Positions 43,971 through 59,000 of a stretch of DNA of 64,000 nucleotides are shown here, piece after piece. The notes beneath the pieces were generated by a model, which saw nothing but the letters and a program-made list of their open reading frames with translations, was not told the origin of the DNA and made no database searches. Source of the stretch: Megaustenia siamemsis (Eukaryota; Mollusca; Gastropoda; Stylommatophora; Ariophantidae); assembly GCA_032433765.1 (NCBI GenBank), contig JAVIAB010000092.1:103460564-103524563 (forward strand), written 5' to 3'. Within the stretch, counting starts at the first letter, position 1. Each line of letters opens with the position of its first letter. Both the position numbers and the translations under genes were made by a program.

Positions 43971-44096
43971 CATTTCCACGTAAAGCTGTCACCATACCAT
44001 TTTTTTCCTCTTTTTTTTATTATTTCTTTTATCATCAGCTTTACAGCAGCTTCGCATCTCTACGCATCTTGGTGCATCTTGATGCCTTTACCTCTG

Positions 44097-47000
44097 CTTT
44101 AATTGACATGGTTGTGAACTGCTGCTCTAGTTGGACTGGGTTTGAACCATTGCTCTAGTTGACATGATTGTAAAATGTTGCTCTAATTGATATGGTTGTG
44201 AACTGTTACTGTAATTTACATGGCTGTGAACTGTTGCTCTAATTGACACGATTATGAACTGTTGCTTTAATTGACATGATTGTGAAATGTTCTAGTTGAC
44301 ATGGTTGTGAAATGTTACTCTAATTGACAGGATTGTGAAATGTTGCTTTAAGTGGACTGGTTATGAACAGTTGCTCTAATTGACATGGCTGTGAACTGTT
44401 CATTTAATTTACATGATTGTGAAATGTTGTTCTAGTTGACATGGTTGTGAAATGTTACTCTAATTGACAGGATTGTGAGCTGTTGCTCTAATTGACATGG
44501 TTGTGAACTGTTGATCTAGTTGACATGGTTGTGAACTGTTGCTTTAATGGTTCTGAACAGTTGCTCTAGTTGATATGGTTATGAACTGTTGCTCTAGTTG
44601 ACATGGTTGTGAACTTTTGCTCTAGTTGACATGGTTGTGAACTGTTGCTCTAGTTTACATGGTTGTGAACTGTTGCTCTAGTTGACATGGTTGTGAACTG
44701 TTGCTCTGCTTGACATGGTTGTGAACTGATGCTCTAGTTGACATGGTTGTGAACTGTTGCTCTAATTGACAAGGTGTGAACTGTTGCTCTAGTTGGCATG
44801 GTTGTGACTTGGTGCTCTAGGTGACATGGTTGTGAACTGTTGCTTTAATTGACATGGTTGTGAATTGTTGCTTAATCGGACTGGTTCTGAACAGTTGCTC
44901 TAGTTGACATGTTGTGAACTGCTGCTCTAGTTGGACTGGTTGTGAACCATTGCTCTAGTTGACATGATTGTAAAATGTTGCTCTAATTGATATGGTTGTG
45001 AACTGTTACTGTAATTTACATGGCTGTGAACTGTTGCTCTAATTGACATGGTTGTGAACTGATGCTCTAGTTGACATGGTTGTGAACTGTTGCTCTAGTT
45101 GACATGGTTGTGAACTGTTGCTCTAGTTGACATGGTTGTGAACTGTTGCTCTAATTGACATGGTTGTGAACTGATGCTCTAGTTGACATGGTTGTGAAAT
45201 GTTGCTCTAATTGACATGATTGTGAAATGTTGCTCTAATTGACATGATTGTTAAATGTTGCTCTAATTGACATGATTGTGAAATGTTGCTCTAATTGACA
45301 TGATTGTGAAATTTGCTCTAATTGACATGATTGTGAAATGTTGCTTAATTGACATGATTGCGAAATGTTGCTCTAATTATTATGATTATGAAATGTTGCT
45401 CTAGTTGACATGGTTGTGAAATGTTGCTCTAATTGACATGATTGTGAAATGTTCTTTAATTGACATGATTGTGAAATGTTGCTCTAATTGACATGATTAT
45501 GAATTGTTGCTCCAGTTGACATGGTTGTGAAATGTTGCTCTAATTGACATGATTGTGAAATGTTGCTCCAGTTGAGATGGTTATGAAATGTTGCTCTAAT
45601 TGCCATGACTGTGAAATGTTGCTCTAATTGACATGCTTGTGAAATGTTGCTCCAGTTGAGATGGTTGTGAAATGTTGCTCTAATTGACATGATTGTAAAA
45701 TGTTGCTCAGTGGCGATGGTTGTGAAATGTTGCTCTAATTGACATGATTGTGAAATGTTGCTCTAATTGACATGATTGTGAAATGTTGTTCTAGTTGACA
45801 TGCTTGTGAAATGTTGCTCCAGTTGAGATGGTTGTGAAATGTTGCCCTAATTGACATGATTGTGAAATGTTGCTCTAATTGCATGATTGTGAAATGTTGC
45901 TCTAATTGACATGATTGTGAAATGTTGCTCTAATTGACATGATTGTGAAATGTTGTTCTAGTTGACATGCATGTGAAATGTTGCTCCAGTTGAGGTGTTG
46001 TGAAATGTTGCAGAATTGACATGATTGTGAAATGTTGCTCCAGTTGACATGATTGTGAAATGTTGCTCTAATTGACATGATTGTGAAATTTTGCTCCAGT
46101 TGAGGTGGTTGTGAAATGTTGCTCTAATTGACATGACTGTGAAATGTTGCACTAGTTGACATGATTGTGAAATGTTGCACTAATTGACATGATTGTGAAA
46201 TGTTCTATGTTGTTGACATGATTGTGAAAAATTGACATAATTGTGAAATGTTGCTCTAATTAACATGATTGTGAAATGTTGCTATAATTGGCATGATTGT
46301 GAAATGTTGCTCCAGTTGAGATGGTTGTGAAATGTTGCTTTAATTGAGATGATTGTGAAATGTTGTTCTAGTTGACATGCTTGTGAAATGTTGCTCCAGT
46401 TGAGATGGTTGTGAAATGTTGCTCTAATTGACATGACTGTGAAATGTTGCTCTAATTGACATGCTTGTGAAATGTTGCTCCAGTTGAGATGGTTGTGAAA
46501 TGTTGCTCTAAGTTGACATGACTGTGAAATGTTGCTCTAATTGACATCTTTATGAAATGTTGCTCCATTTGCGATGGTTGTGAAATGTTGCTCTAATTAA
46601 CATGACTGTGAAATGTTGCTCTAATTGACATGATTGTGAAATTTTGTTCTAGTTGACATGCTTGTGAAATGTTGCCCAGTTGAGATGGTTGTGAAATGTT
46701 GCCCTAATGACATGATTGTGAAATGTTGCTAATTGACTAATTGACATGATGTTGTGACAATGAATGTTGCTCTAATTGACAGGATTGTGAAATGTTGCTC
46801 TAATTGAGATGATTGTGAAATGTTGCTCTAATTGACATTATTGTGAAATGTTGCTCCAATTGACATGATTGTGAAATGTTGCTCTAATTGCCATGACTGT
46901 GAAATGTTGCTCTAATTGACATGATTGTGAAATGTTGTTCTAGTTGAGATGATTGTGAAATGTTGTTCTAGTTGACATTGTTGTGAACTGTTACTGTAAT

Positions 47001-50000
47001 TTACATGGCTGTGAACTGTTGCTCTAATTGACACGATTATGAACTGTTGCTTTAATTGACATGATTGTGAAATGTTCTAGTTGACATGGTTGTGAAATGT
47101 TACTCTAATTGACAGGATTGTGAAATGTTGCTTAAGTGGACTGGTTATGAACAGTTGCTCTAATTGACATGGCTGTGAACTGTTCATTTAATTTACATGA
47201 TTGTGAAATGTTGTTCTAGTTGACATGGTTGTGAAATGTTACTCTAATTGACAGGATTGTGAGCTGTTGCTCTAATTGACATGGTTGTGAACTGTTGATC
47301 TAGTTGACATGGTTGTGAACTGTTGCTTTAATGGTTCTGAACAGTTGCTCTAGTTGATATGGTTATGAACTGTTGCTCTAGTTGACATGGTTGTGAACTT
47401 TTGCTCTAGTTGACATGGTTGTGAACTGTTGCTCTAGTTTACATGGTTGTGAACTGTTGCTCTAGTTGACATGGTTGTGAACTGTTGCTCTGCTTGACAT
47501 GGTTGTGAACTGATGCTCTAGTTGACATGGTTGTGAACTGTTGCTCTAATTGACAAGGTTGTGAACTGTTGCTCTAGTTGGCATGGTTGTGACTTGGTGC
47601 TCTAGGTGACATGGTTGTGAACTGTTGCTTTAATTGACATGGTTGTGAATTGTTGCTTTAATCGGACTGGTTCTGAACAGTTGCTCTAGTTGACATTGTT
47701 GTGAACTGCTGCTCTAGTTGGACTGGTTGTGAACCATTGCTCTAGTTGACATGATTGTAAAATGTTGCTCTAATTGATATGGTTGTGAACTGTTACTGTA
47801 ATTTACATGGCTGTGAACTGTTGCTCTAATTGACATGGTTGTGAACTGATGCTCTAGTTGACATGGTTGTGAACTGTTGCTCTAGTTGACATGGTTGTGA
47901 ACTGTTGCTCTAGTTGACATGGTTGTGAACTGTTGCTCTAATTGACATGGTTGTGAACTGATGCTCTAGTTGACATGGTTGTGAAATGTTGCTCTAATTG
48001 ACATGATTGTGAAATGTTGCTCTAATTGACATGATTGTGAAATGTTGCTCTAATTGACATGATTGTGAAATGTTGCTCTAATTGACATGATTGTGAAATG
48101 TTGCTCTAATTGACATGATTGTGAAATGTTGCTCTAATTGACATGATTGCGAAATGTTGCTCTAATTATTATGATTGTGAAATGTTGCTCTAGTTGACAT
48201 GGTTGTGAAATGTTGCTCTAATTGACATGATTGTGAAATGTTCTTTAATTGACATGATTGTGAAATGTTGCTCTAATTGACATGATTATGAATTGTTGCT
48301 CCAGTTGAGATGGTTGTGAAATGTTGCTCTAATTGACATGATTGTGAAATGTTGCTCCAGTTGAGATGGTTATGAAATGTTGCTCTAATTGCCATGACTG
48401 TGAAATGTTGCTCTAATTGACATGCTTGTGAAATGTTGCTCCAGTTGAGATGGTTGTGAAATGTTGCTCTAATTGACATGATTGTAAAATGTTGCTCCAG
48501 TGGCGATGGTTGTGAAATGTTGCTCTAATTGACATGACTGTGAAATGTTTCTCTAATTGACATGATTGTGAAATGTTGTTCTTGTTGACATGCTTGTGAA
48601 ATGTTGCTCCAGTTGAGATGGTTGTGAAATGTTGCCCTAATTGACATGATTGTGAAATGTTGCTCTAATTGGCATGATTGTGAAATGTTGCTCTAATTGA
48701 CATGATTGTGAAATGTTGCTCTAATTGACATGATTGTGAAATTTGTTCTAGTTGACATGCATGTGAAATGTTGCTCCAGTTGAGGTGGTTGTGAAATGTT
48801 GCTCTAATTGACATGACTGTGAAATGTTGCACTAGTTGACATGATGTGAAATGTTGCACTAATTGACATGATTGTGAAATGTTGCTCTAATTGGCATGAT
48901 TGTGAAATGTTGCTCTAATTGACATGATTGTGAAATGTTGCTCTAATTGACATAATTGTGAAATGTTGCTCTAATTAACATGATTGTGAAATGTTGCTAT
49001 AATTGGCATGATTGTGAAATGTTGCTCCAGTTGAGATGGTTGTGAAATGTTGCTTTAATTGAGATGATTGTGAAATGTTGTTCTAGTTGACATGCTTGTG
49101 AAATGTTGCTCCAGTTGAGATGGTTGTGAAATGTTGCTCTAATTGACATGACTGTGAAATGTTGCTCTAATTGACATGCTTGTGAAATGTTGCTCCAGTT
49201 GAGATGGTTGTGAAATGTTGCTCTAATTGACATGACTGTGAAATGTTGCTCTAATTGACATCTTTATGAAATGTTGCTCCATTTGCGATGGTTGTGAAAT
49301 GTTGCTCTAATTAACATGACTGTGAAATGTTGCTCTAATTGACATGATTGTGAAATTTTGTTCTAGTTGACATGCTTGTGAAATGTTGCTCCAGTTGAGA
49401 TGGTTGTGAAATGTTGCCCTAAATGACATGATTGTGAAATGTTGCACTAATTGACATGATTGTGAAATGTTGCTCTAATTGACATGATTGTGAAATGTTG
49501 CTCTAATTGACATGATTGAGAAATGTTATTCTAGTTGACATGCTTGTGAAATGTTGCTCCAGTTGAGATGGTTGTGAAATGTTGCTCTAATTGACATGAT
49601 TGTGAAATGTTGCTCTAATTGGCATGATTGTGAAATGTTGCTCTAATTGACATGATTGTGAAATGTTGCTCTAATTGACAGGATTGTGAAATGTTGCTCT
49701 AATTGAGATGATTGTGAAATGTTGCTCTAATTGACATTATTGTGAAATGTTGCTCCAATTGACATGATTGTGAAATGTTGCTCTAATTGCCATGACTGTG
49801 AAATGTTGCTCTAATTGACATGATTGTGAAATGTTGTTCTAGTTGAGATGATTGTGAAATGTTGTTCTAGTTGACATTGTTGTGAACTGTTACTGTAATT
49901 TACATGGCTGTGAACTGTTGCTCTAATTGACACGATTATGAACTGTTGCTTTAATTGACATGATTGTGAAATGTTCTAGTTGACATGGTTGTGAAATGTT

Positions 50001-53000
50001 ACTCTAATTGACAGGATTGTGAAATGTTGCTTTAAGTGGACTGGTTATGAACAGTTGCTCTAATTGACATGGCTGTGAACTGTTCATTTAATTTACATGA
50101 TTGTGAAATGTTGTTCTAGTTGACATGGTTGTGAAATGTTACTCTAATTGACAGGATTGTGAGCTGTTGCTCTAATTGACATGGTTGTGAACTGTTGATC
50201 TAGTTGACATGGTTGTGAACTGTTGCTTTAATGGTTCTGAACAGTTGCTCTAGTTGATATGGTTATGAACTGTTGCTCTAGTTGACATGGTTGTGAACTT
50301 TTGCTCTAGTTGACATGGTTGTGAACTGTTGCTCTAGTTTACATGGTTGTGAACTGTTGCTCTAGTTGACATGGTTGTGAACTGTTGCTCTGCTTGACAT
50401 GGTTGTGAACTGATGCTCTAGTTGACATGGTTGTGAACTGTTGCTCTAATTGACAAGGTTGTGAACTGTTGCTCTAGTTGGCATGGTTGTGACTTGGTGC
50501 TCTAGGTGACATGGTTGTGAACTGTTGCTTTAATTGACATGGTTGTGAATTGTTGCTTTAATCGGACTGGTTCTGAACAGTTGCTCTAGTTGACATTGTT
50601 GTGAACTGCTGCTCTAGTTGGACTGGTTGTGAACCATTGCTCTAGTTGACATGATTGTAAAATGTTGCTCTAATTGATATGGTTGTGAACTGTTACTGTA
50701 ATTTACATGGCTTGTGAACTGTTGCTCTAATTGACATGGTTGTGAACTGATGCTCTAGTTGACATGGTTGTGAACTGTTGCTCTAGTTGACATGGTTGTG
50801 AACTGTTGCTCTAGTTGACATGGTTGTGAACTGTTGCTCTAATTGACATGGGTTGTGAACTGATGCTCTAGTTGACATGGTTGTGAAATGTTGCTCTAAT
50901 TGACATGATTGTGAAATGTTGCTCTAATTGACATGATTGTGAAATGTTGCTCTAATTGACATGATTGTGAAATGTTGCTCTAATTGACATGATTGTGAAA
51001 TGTTGCTCTAATTGACATGATTGTGAAATGTTGCTCTAATTGACATGATTGCGAAATGTTGCTCTAATTATTATGATTGTGAAATGTTGCTCTAGTTGAC
51101 ATGGTTGTGAAATGTTGCTCTAATTGACATGATTGTGAAATGTTTTTAATTGACATGATTGTGAAATGTTGCTCTAATTGACATGATTATGAATTGTTGC
51201 TCCAGTTGACATGGTTGTGAAATGTTGCTCTAATTGACATGATTGTGAAATGTTGCTCCAGTTGAGATGGTTATGAAATGTTGCTCTAATTGCCATGACT
51301 GTGAAATGTTGCTCTAATTGACATGCTTGTGAAATGTTGCTCCAGTTGAGATGGTTGTGAAATGTTGCTCTAATTGACATGATTGTAAAATGTTGCTCCA
51401 GTGGCGATGGTTTGTGAAATGTTGCTCTAATTGACATGACTGTGAAATGTTTCTCTAATTGACATGATTGTGAAATGTTGTTCTAGTTGACATGCTTGTG
51501 AAATGTTGCTCCAGTTGAGATGGTTGTGAAATGTTGCTAATTGACATGATTGTGAAATGTTGCTCTAATTGGCATGATTGTGAAATGTTGCTCTAATTGA
51601 CATGATTGTGAAATGTTGCCCTAATGATGATTGTGAAATGTTGTTCTAGTTGACATGCATGTGAAATGTTGCTCCAGTTGAGGTGGTTGTGAAATGTTGC
51701 AAGAAATTGACATGATTGTGAAATGTTGCTCAGTTGAAACATGATTGTGAAATGTTGCTCTAATTGACATGATTGTGAAATTTTGCTCCAGTTGAGGTGG
51801 TTGTGAAATGTTGCTCTAATTGACATGACTGTGAAATGTTGCACTATTGGACATGATTGTGAAATGTTGCACTAATGACATATTGTGAAATGTTGCTCTA
51901 ATTGGATGATTGTGAAATGTTGCTCTAATTGACATGATTGTGAAATGTTGCTCTAATTGAATTGTGAAATGTTGCTCTAATTGACATGATGTGAAATGTT
52001 GCTATAATTGGCATGCTTGTGAAATGTTGCTCCAGTTGAGATGGTTGTGAAATGTTGCTCTAATTGAGATGATGTGAAATGTTGTTCTATTGACATGCTT
52101 GTGAAATGTTGCTCCAGTTGAGATGGTTGTGAAATGTGCTCTAATTGACATGACTGTGAAATGTTGCTCTAATTGACATGCTTGTGAAATGTTGCTCCAG
52201 TTGAGATGGTTGTGAAATGTTGCTCTAATTACATGACTGTGAAATGTTGCTCTAATTGACATCTTTATGAAATGTTGCCATTTGCGATGGTGTGAAATGT
52301 TGCTCTAATTAACATGACTGTGAAATGTTGCTCTAATTGACATGATTGTGAAATTTGTTCTAGTTGACATGCTTGTGAAATGTTGCTCCAGTTGATGGTT
52401 GTGAAATGTTGCCTAAATGCATGATTGTGAAATGTTGCACTAATTGACATGATTGTGAAATGTTGCTCTAATTGACATGATTGTGAAATGTTGCTCTAAT
52501 TGACATGATTGTGAAATGTTATTGTTGCTCTAATTGGCATGATTGTGAAATGTTGCTCTAATTGACATGATTGTGAAATGTTGCTCTAATTGACAGGATT
52601 GTGAAATGTTGCTCTAATTGAGATGATTGTGAAATGTTGCTCTAATTGACATTATTGTGAAATGTTGCTCCAATTGACATGATTGTGAAATGTTGCTCTA
52701 ATTGCCATGACTGTGAAATGTTGCTCTAATTGACATGATTGTGAAATGTTGTTCTAGTTGAGATGATTGTGAAATGTTGTTCTAGTTGACATTGTTGTGA
52801 ACTGTTACTGTAATTTACATGGCTGTGAACTGTTGCTCTAATTGACACGATTATGAACTGTTGCTTTAATTGACATGATTGTGAATGTTCTAGTTGACAT
52901 GGTTGTGAAATGTTACTCTAATTGACAGGATTGTGAAATGTTGCTTTAAGTGGACTGGTTATGAACAGTTGCTCTAATTGACATGGCTGTGAACTGTTCA

Positions 53001-56000
53001 TTTAATTTACATGATTGTGAAATGTTGTTCTAGTTGACATGGTTGTGAAATGTTACTCTAATTGACAGGATATTGAGCTGTTGCTCTAATTGACATGGTT
53101 GTGAACTGTTGATCTAGTTGACATGGTTGTGAACTGTTGCTTTAATGGTTCTGAACAGTTGCTCTAGTTGATATGGTTATGAACTGTTGCTCTAGTTGAC
53201 ATGGTTGTGAACTTTTGCTCTAGTTGACATGGTTGTGAACTGTTGCTCTAGTTTACATGGTTGTGAACTGTTGCTCTAGTTGACATGGTTGTGAACTGTT
53301 GCTCTGCTTGACATGGTTGTGAACTGATGCTCTAGTTGACATGGTTGTGAACTGTTGCTCTAATTGACAAGGTTGTGAACTGTTGCTCTAGTTGGCATGG
53401 TTGTGACTTGGTGCTCTAGGTGACATGGTTGTGAACTGTTGCTTTAATTGACATGGTTGTGAATTGTTGCTTTAATCGGACTGGTTCTGAACAGTTGCTC
53501 TAGTTGACATTGTTGTGAACTGCTGCTCTAGTTGGACTGGTTGTGAACCATTGCTCTAGTTGACATGATTGTAAATGTTGCTCTAATTGATATGGTTGTG
53601 AACTGTTACTGTAATTTACATGGCTGTGAACTGTTGCTCTAATTGACATGGTTGTGAACTGATGCTCTAGTTGACATGGTTGTGAACTGTTGCTCTAGTT
53701 GACATGGTTGTGAACTGTGCTCTAGTTGACATGGTTGTGAACTGTTGCTCTAATTGACATGGTTGTGAACTGATTGCTAGTTGACATGGTTGTGAAATGT
53801 TGCTCTAATTGACATGATTGTGAAATGTTTGCTCTAATTGACATGATTGTGAAATGTTGCTCTAATTGACATGATTGTGAAATGTTGCTCTAATTGACAT
53901 GATTGTGAAATGTTGCTCTAATTGACATGATTGTGAAATGTTGCTCTAATTGACATGATTGCGAAATGTTGCTCTAATTATTATGATTGTGAAATGTTGC
54001 TCTAGTTGACATGGTTGTGAAATGTTGCTCTAATTGACATGATTGTGAAATGTTCTTTAATTGACATGATTGTGAAATGTTAAATGTTGCTCTAATTGAC
54101 ATGATTGTGAAATGTTCTCTAATTGACATGATTGTGAAATGTTGCTCTAATTGACATGATTGTGAATTTGTGCTCCAGTTGACATGGTTGTGAAATGTTG
54201 CTCTAATTGACATGATTGTGAAATGTTGCTCCAGTTGAGATGGTTGTGAAATGTTGCTCTAATTGCATGATGTGAATGTTGCTCTATTGACATGCTTGTG
54301 AAATGTTGCTCCAGTTGGATGGTTGTGAATGTTGCTCTAATTGACATGCTTGTAAAATGTTGCTCCAGTGGCGATGGTTGTGAAATGTTGCTCTAATTGA
54401 CATGACTGTGAAATGTTGCTCTAATTGACATGATTGTGAAATGTTGTTCTAGTTGACATGCTTGAAATGTTGCTCCAGTTGAGATGGTTGTGAAATGTTG
54501 CCCTAATTGACATGATTGTGAAATGTTTGCTCTAATTGCATGATTGTGAAATGTTGCTCTAATTGACATGATTGTGAAATGTTGCTATAATTGACATGAT
54601 TGTGAAATGTGGTACATGTTTGTTTGTTCTAGTTGACATGCATGTGAAATGTTGCTCCAGTTGAGGTGGTTGTGAAATGTTGCAAGAATTGACATGATTG
54701 TGAAATGTTGCTCCAGTTGACATGATTGTGAAATGTTTGCTCTAATTGACATGATTGTGAATTTTTGCTCCAGTTGAGGTGGTTGTGAAATGTTGCTCTA
54801 ATTGACATGACTGTGAAATGTTGCACTAGTTGACATGATTGTGAAATGTTGCTCTAATTGGCATGATTGTGAAATGTTGCTCTAATTGACATGATTGTGA
54901 AATGTTGCTCTAATTGACATATTGTGAAATGTTGCTCTAATTAACATGATTGTGAAATGTTGCTATAATTGGCATGATTGTGAAATGTTGCTCCAGTTGA
55001 GATGGTTGTGAAATGTTGCTCTAATTGAGATGATTGTGAAATGTTGTTCTAGTTGACATGCTTGTGAAATGTTGCTCCAGTTGAGATGGTTGTGAAATGT
55101 TGCTCTAATTGACATGACTGTGAAATGTTGCTCTAATTGACATGCTTGTGAAATGTTGCTCCAGTTGAGATGGTTGTGAAATGTTGCTCTAATTGACATG
55201 ATTGTGAAATTTTTTCTAGTTGACATGCTTGTGAAATGTTGCTCCAGTTGAGATGGTTGTGAAATGTTGCCCTAAATGACATGATTGTGAATGTTGCACT
55301 AATTGACATGATTGTGAAATGTTGCTCTAATTGCATGATTGTGAAATGTTTCTCTAATTGACATGATTGTGAAATTTGTCTAGTTGACATGCTTGTGAAA
55401 TGTTGCCTCCAGTTGAGATGGTTGTGAAATGTTCTCTAATTGACATGACTGTGAAATGTTGCTCTAATTGACATGCTTGTGAAATGTTGCTCCAGTTGAG
55501 ATGGTTGTGAAATGTTGCTCTAATTGACATGACTGTGAAATGTTGCTCTAATTGAATCTTTATGAAATGTTGCTCCATTTGCGATGGTTGTGAAATGTTG
55601 CTCTAATTAACATGACTGTGAAATGTTGCTCTAATTGACATGATTGTGAATTTTGTTCTAGTTGACATGCTTGTGAAATGTTGCTCCAGTTGAGATGGTT
55701 GTGAAATGTTGCCCTAAATGACATGATTGTGAAATGTTGCACTAATTGACATGATTGTGAAATGTTGCTCTAATTGACATGATTGTGAAATGTTGCTCTA
55801 ATTGACATGATTGTGAAATGTTATTCTAGTTGACATGCTTGTGAAATGTTTGCTCCAGTTGAGATGGTTTGTGAAATGTTGCTCTAATTGACATGATTGT
55901 GAAATGTTGCTCTAATTGGCATGATTGTGAAATGTTGCTCTAATTGACATGATTGTGAAATGTTGCTCTAATTGACAGGATTTGTGTGAAATGTTGCTCT

Positions 56001-59000
56001 AATTGAGATGATTGTGAAATGTTGCTCTAATTGACATTATTGTGAAATGTTGCTCCAATTGACATGATTGTGAAATGTTGCTCTAATTGCCATGACTGTG
56101 AAATGTTGCTCTAATTGACATGATTGTGAAATTGTTTTCTAGTTGAAGATGATTGTGAAATGTTGTTCTAGTTGACATTGTTTGTGAACTGTTACTGTAA
56201 TTTACATGGCTGTGAACTGTTGCTCTAATTGACACGATTATGAACTGTTGCTTTAATTGACATGATTGTGAAATGTTCTAGTTGACATGGTTGTGAAATG
56301 TTACTCTAATTGACAGATTGTGAAATGTTGCTTTAAGTGGACTGGTTATGAACAGTTGCTCTAATTGACATGGCTGTGAACTGTTCATTTAATTTACATG
56401 ATTGTGAATGTTGTTCTAGTTGACATGGTTGGAATGTTACTCTAATTGACAGGATTGTGAGCTGTTGCTCTAATTGACATGGTTGTGAACTGTTGATCTA
56501 GTTGACATGGTTGTGAACTGTTGCTTTAATGGTTCTGAACAGTTGCTCTAGTTGATATGGTTATGAACTGTTGCTCTAGTTGACATGGTTGTGAACTTTT
56601 GCTCTAGTTGACATGGTTGTGAACTGTTGCTCTAGTTTACATGGTTGTGAACTGTTGCTCTAGTTGACATGGTTGTGAACTGTTGCTCTGCTTGACATGG
56701 TTGTGAACTGATGCTCTAGTTGACATGGTTGTGAACTGTTGCTCTAATTGACAAGGTTGTGAACTGTTGCTCTAGTTGGCATGGTTGTGACTTGGTGCTC
56801 TAGGTGACATGGTTGTGAACTGTTGCTTTAATTGACATGGTTGTGAATTGTTGCTTTAATCGGACTGGTTCTGAACAGTTGCTCTAGTTGACATTGTTGT
56901 GAACTGCTGCTCTAGTTGGACTGGTTGTGAACCATTGCTCTAGTTGACATGATTGTAAAATGTTGCTCTAATTGATATGGTTGTGAACTGTTACTGTAAT
57001 TTACATGGCTGTGAACTGTTGCTCTAATTGACATGGTTGTGAACTGATGCTCTAGTTGACATGGTTGTGAACTGTTGCTCTAGTTGACATGGTTGTGAAC
57101 TGTTGCTCTAGTTGACATGGTTGTGAACTGTTGCTCTAATTGACATGGTTGTGAACTGATGCTCTAGTTGACATGGTTGTGAAATGTTGCTCTAATTGAC
57201 ATGATTGTGAAATGTTGCTCTAATTGACATGATTGTGAAATGTTGCTCTAATTGACATGATTGTGAAATGTTGCTCTAATTGACATGATTGTGAAATGTT
57301 GCTCTAATTGACATGATTGTGAAATGTTGCTCTAATTGACATGATTGCGAAATGTTGCTCTAATTATTATGATTGTGAATGTTGCTCTAGTTGACATGGT
57401 TGTGAAATGTTGCTCTAATTGACATGATTGTGAAATGTTCTTTAATTGACATGATTGTGAATGTTGCTCTAATTGACATGATTATGAATTGTTCTCCAGT
57501 TGACATGGTTGTGAAATGTTGCTCTAATTGACATGATTGTGAAATGTTGCTCCAGTTGAGATGGTTATGAAATGTTGCTCTAATTGCCATGACTGTGAAA
57601 TGTTGCTCTAATTGACATGCTTGTGAAATGTTGCTCCAGTTGAGATGGTTGTGAAATGTTGCTCTAATTGACATGATTGTAAAATGTTGCTCCAGTGGCG
57701 ATGGTTGTGAAATGTTGCTCTAATTGACATGACTGTGAAATGTTGCTCTAATTGACATGATTGTGAAATGTTGTTCTAGTTGACATGCTTGTGAAATGTT
57801 GCTCCAGTTGAGATGGTTGTGAAATGTTGCCCTAATTGACATGATTGTGAAATGTTGCTCTAATTGGCATGAATGTGAAATGTTGCAAGAATTGACATGA
57901 TTGTGAAATGTTGCTCTAATTGACATGATTGTGAAATGTTGTTCTAGTTGACATGCATGTGAAATGTTGCTCCAGTTGAGGTGGTTGTGAAATGTTGCAA
58001 GAATTGACATGATTGTGAAATGTTGCTCCAGTTGACATGATTGTGAAATGTTGCTCTAATTGACATGATTGTGAAATTTTGCTCCAGTTGAGGTGGTTGT
58101 GAAATGTTGCTCTAATTGACATGACTGTGAAATGTTGCACTAGTTGACATGATTGTGAAATGTTGCACTAATTGACATGATTGTGAAATGTTGCTCTAAT
58201 TGGCATGATTGTGAAATGTTGCTCTAATTGACATGATTGTGAAATGTTGCTCTAATTGACATAATTGTGAAATGTTGCTCTAATTAACATGATTGTGAAA
58301 TGTTGCTATAATTGGCATGATTGTGAAATGTTGCTCCAGTTGAGATGGTTGTGAAATGTTGCTCTAATTGAGATGATTGTGAAATGTTGTTCTAGTTGAC
58401 ATGCTTGTGAAATGTTGCTCCAGTTGAGATGGTTGTGAAATGTTGCTCTAATTGACATGACTGTGAAATGTTGCTCTAATTGACATGCTTGTGAAATGTT
58501 GCTCCAGTTGAGATGGTTGTGAAATGTTGCTCTAATTGACATGATTGTGAAATTTTGTTCTAGTTGACATGCTTGTGAAATGTTGCTCCAGTTGAGATGG
58601 TTGTGAAATGTTGCCCTAAATGACATGATTGTGAAATGTTGCACTAATTGACATGATTGTGAAATGTTGCTCTAATTGACATGATTGTGAAATGTTGCTC
58701 TAATTGACATGATTGTGAAATGTTATTCTAGTTGACATGCTTTGTGAAATGTTGCTCCAGTTGAGATGGTTGTGAAATGTTGCTCTAATTGACATGATTG
58801 TGAAATGTTGCTCTAATTGGCATGATTGTGAAATGTTGCTCTAATTGACATGATTGTGAAATGTTGCTCTAATTGACAGGATTGTGAAATGTTGCTCTAA
58901 TTGAGATGATTGTGAAATGTTGCTCTAATTGACATTATTGTGAATGTTGCTCCAATTGACATGATTGTGAAATGTTGCTCTAATTGCCATGACTGTGAAA

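Larger units (their letters stand above)
43104..44096 (+). mobile_element. Penelope-like element 3' fragment inside the 28-bp array
   Basis: Coding part about 43165-43440 (see separate entry), then about 650 bp of non-coding 3' sequence with ATACACATAGGACACCC, TCGCCTCACCGCCTGGCTAG and GCCGAAGGCCTCTTGGCCGG. The left edge (43104-43163) is a 60-bp stretch of array sequence in reverse orientation. The right edge runs directly into the array at 44097. A second, nearly identical copy is at 60997-61985. Confidence 0.85.
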
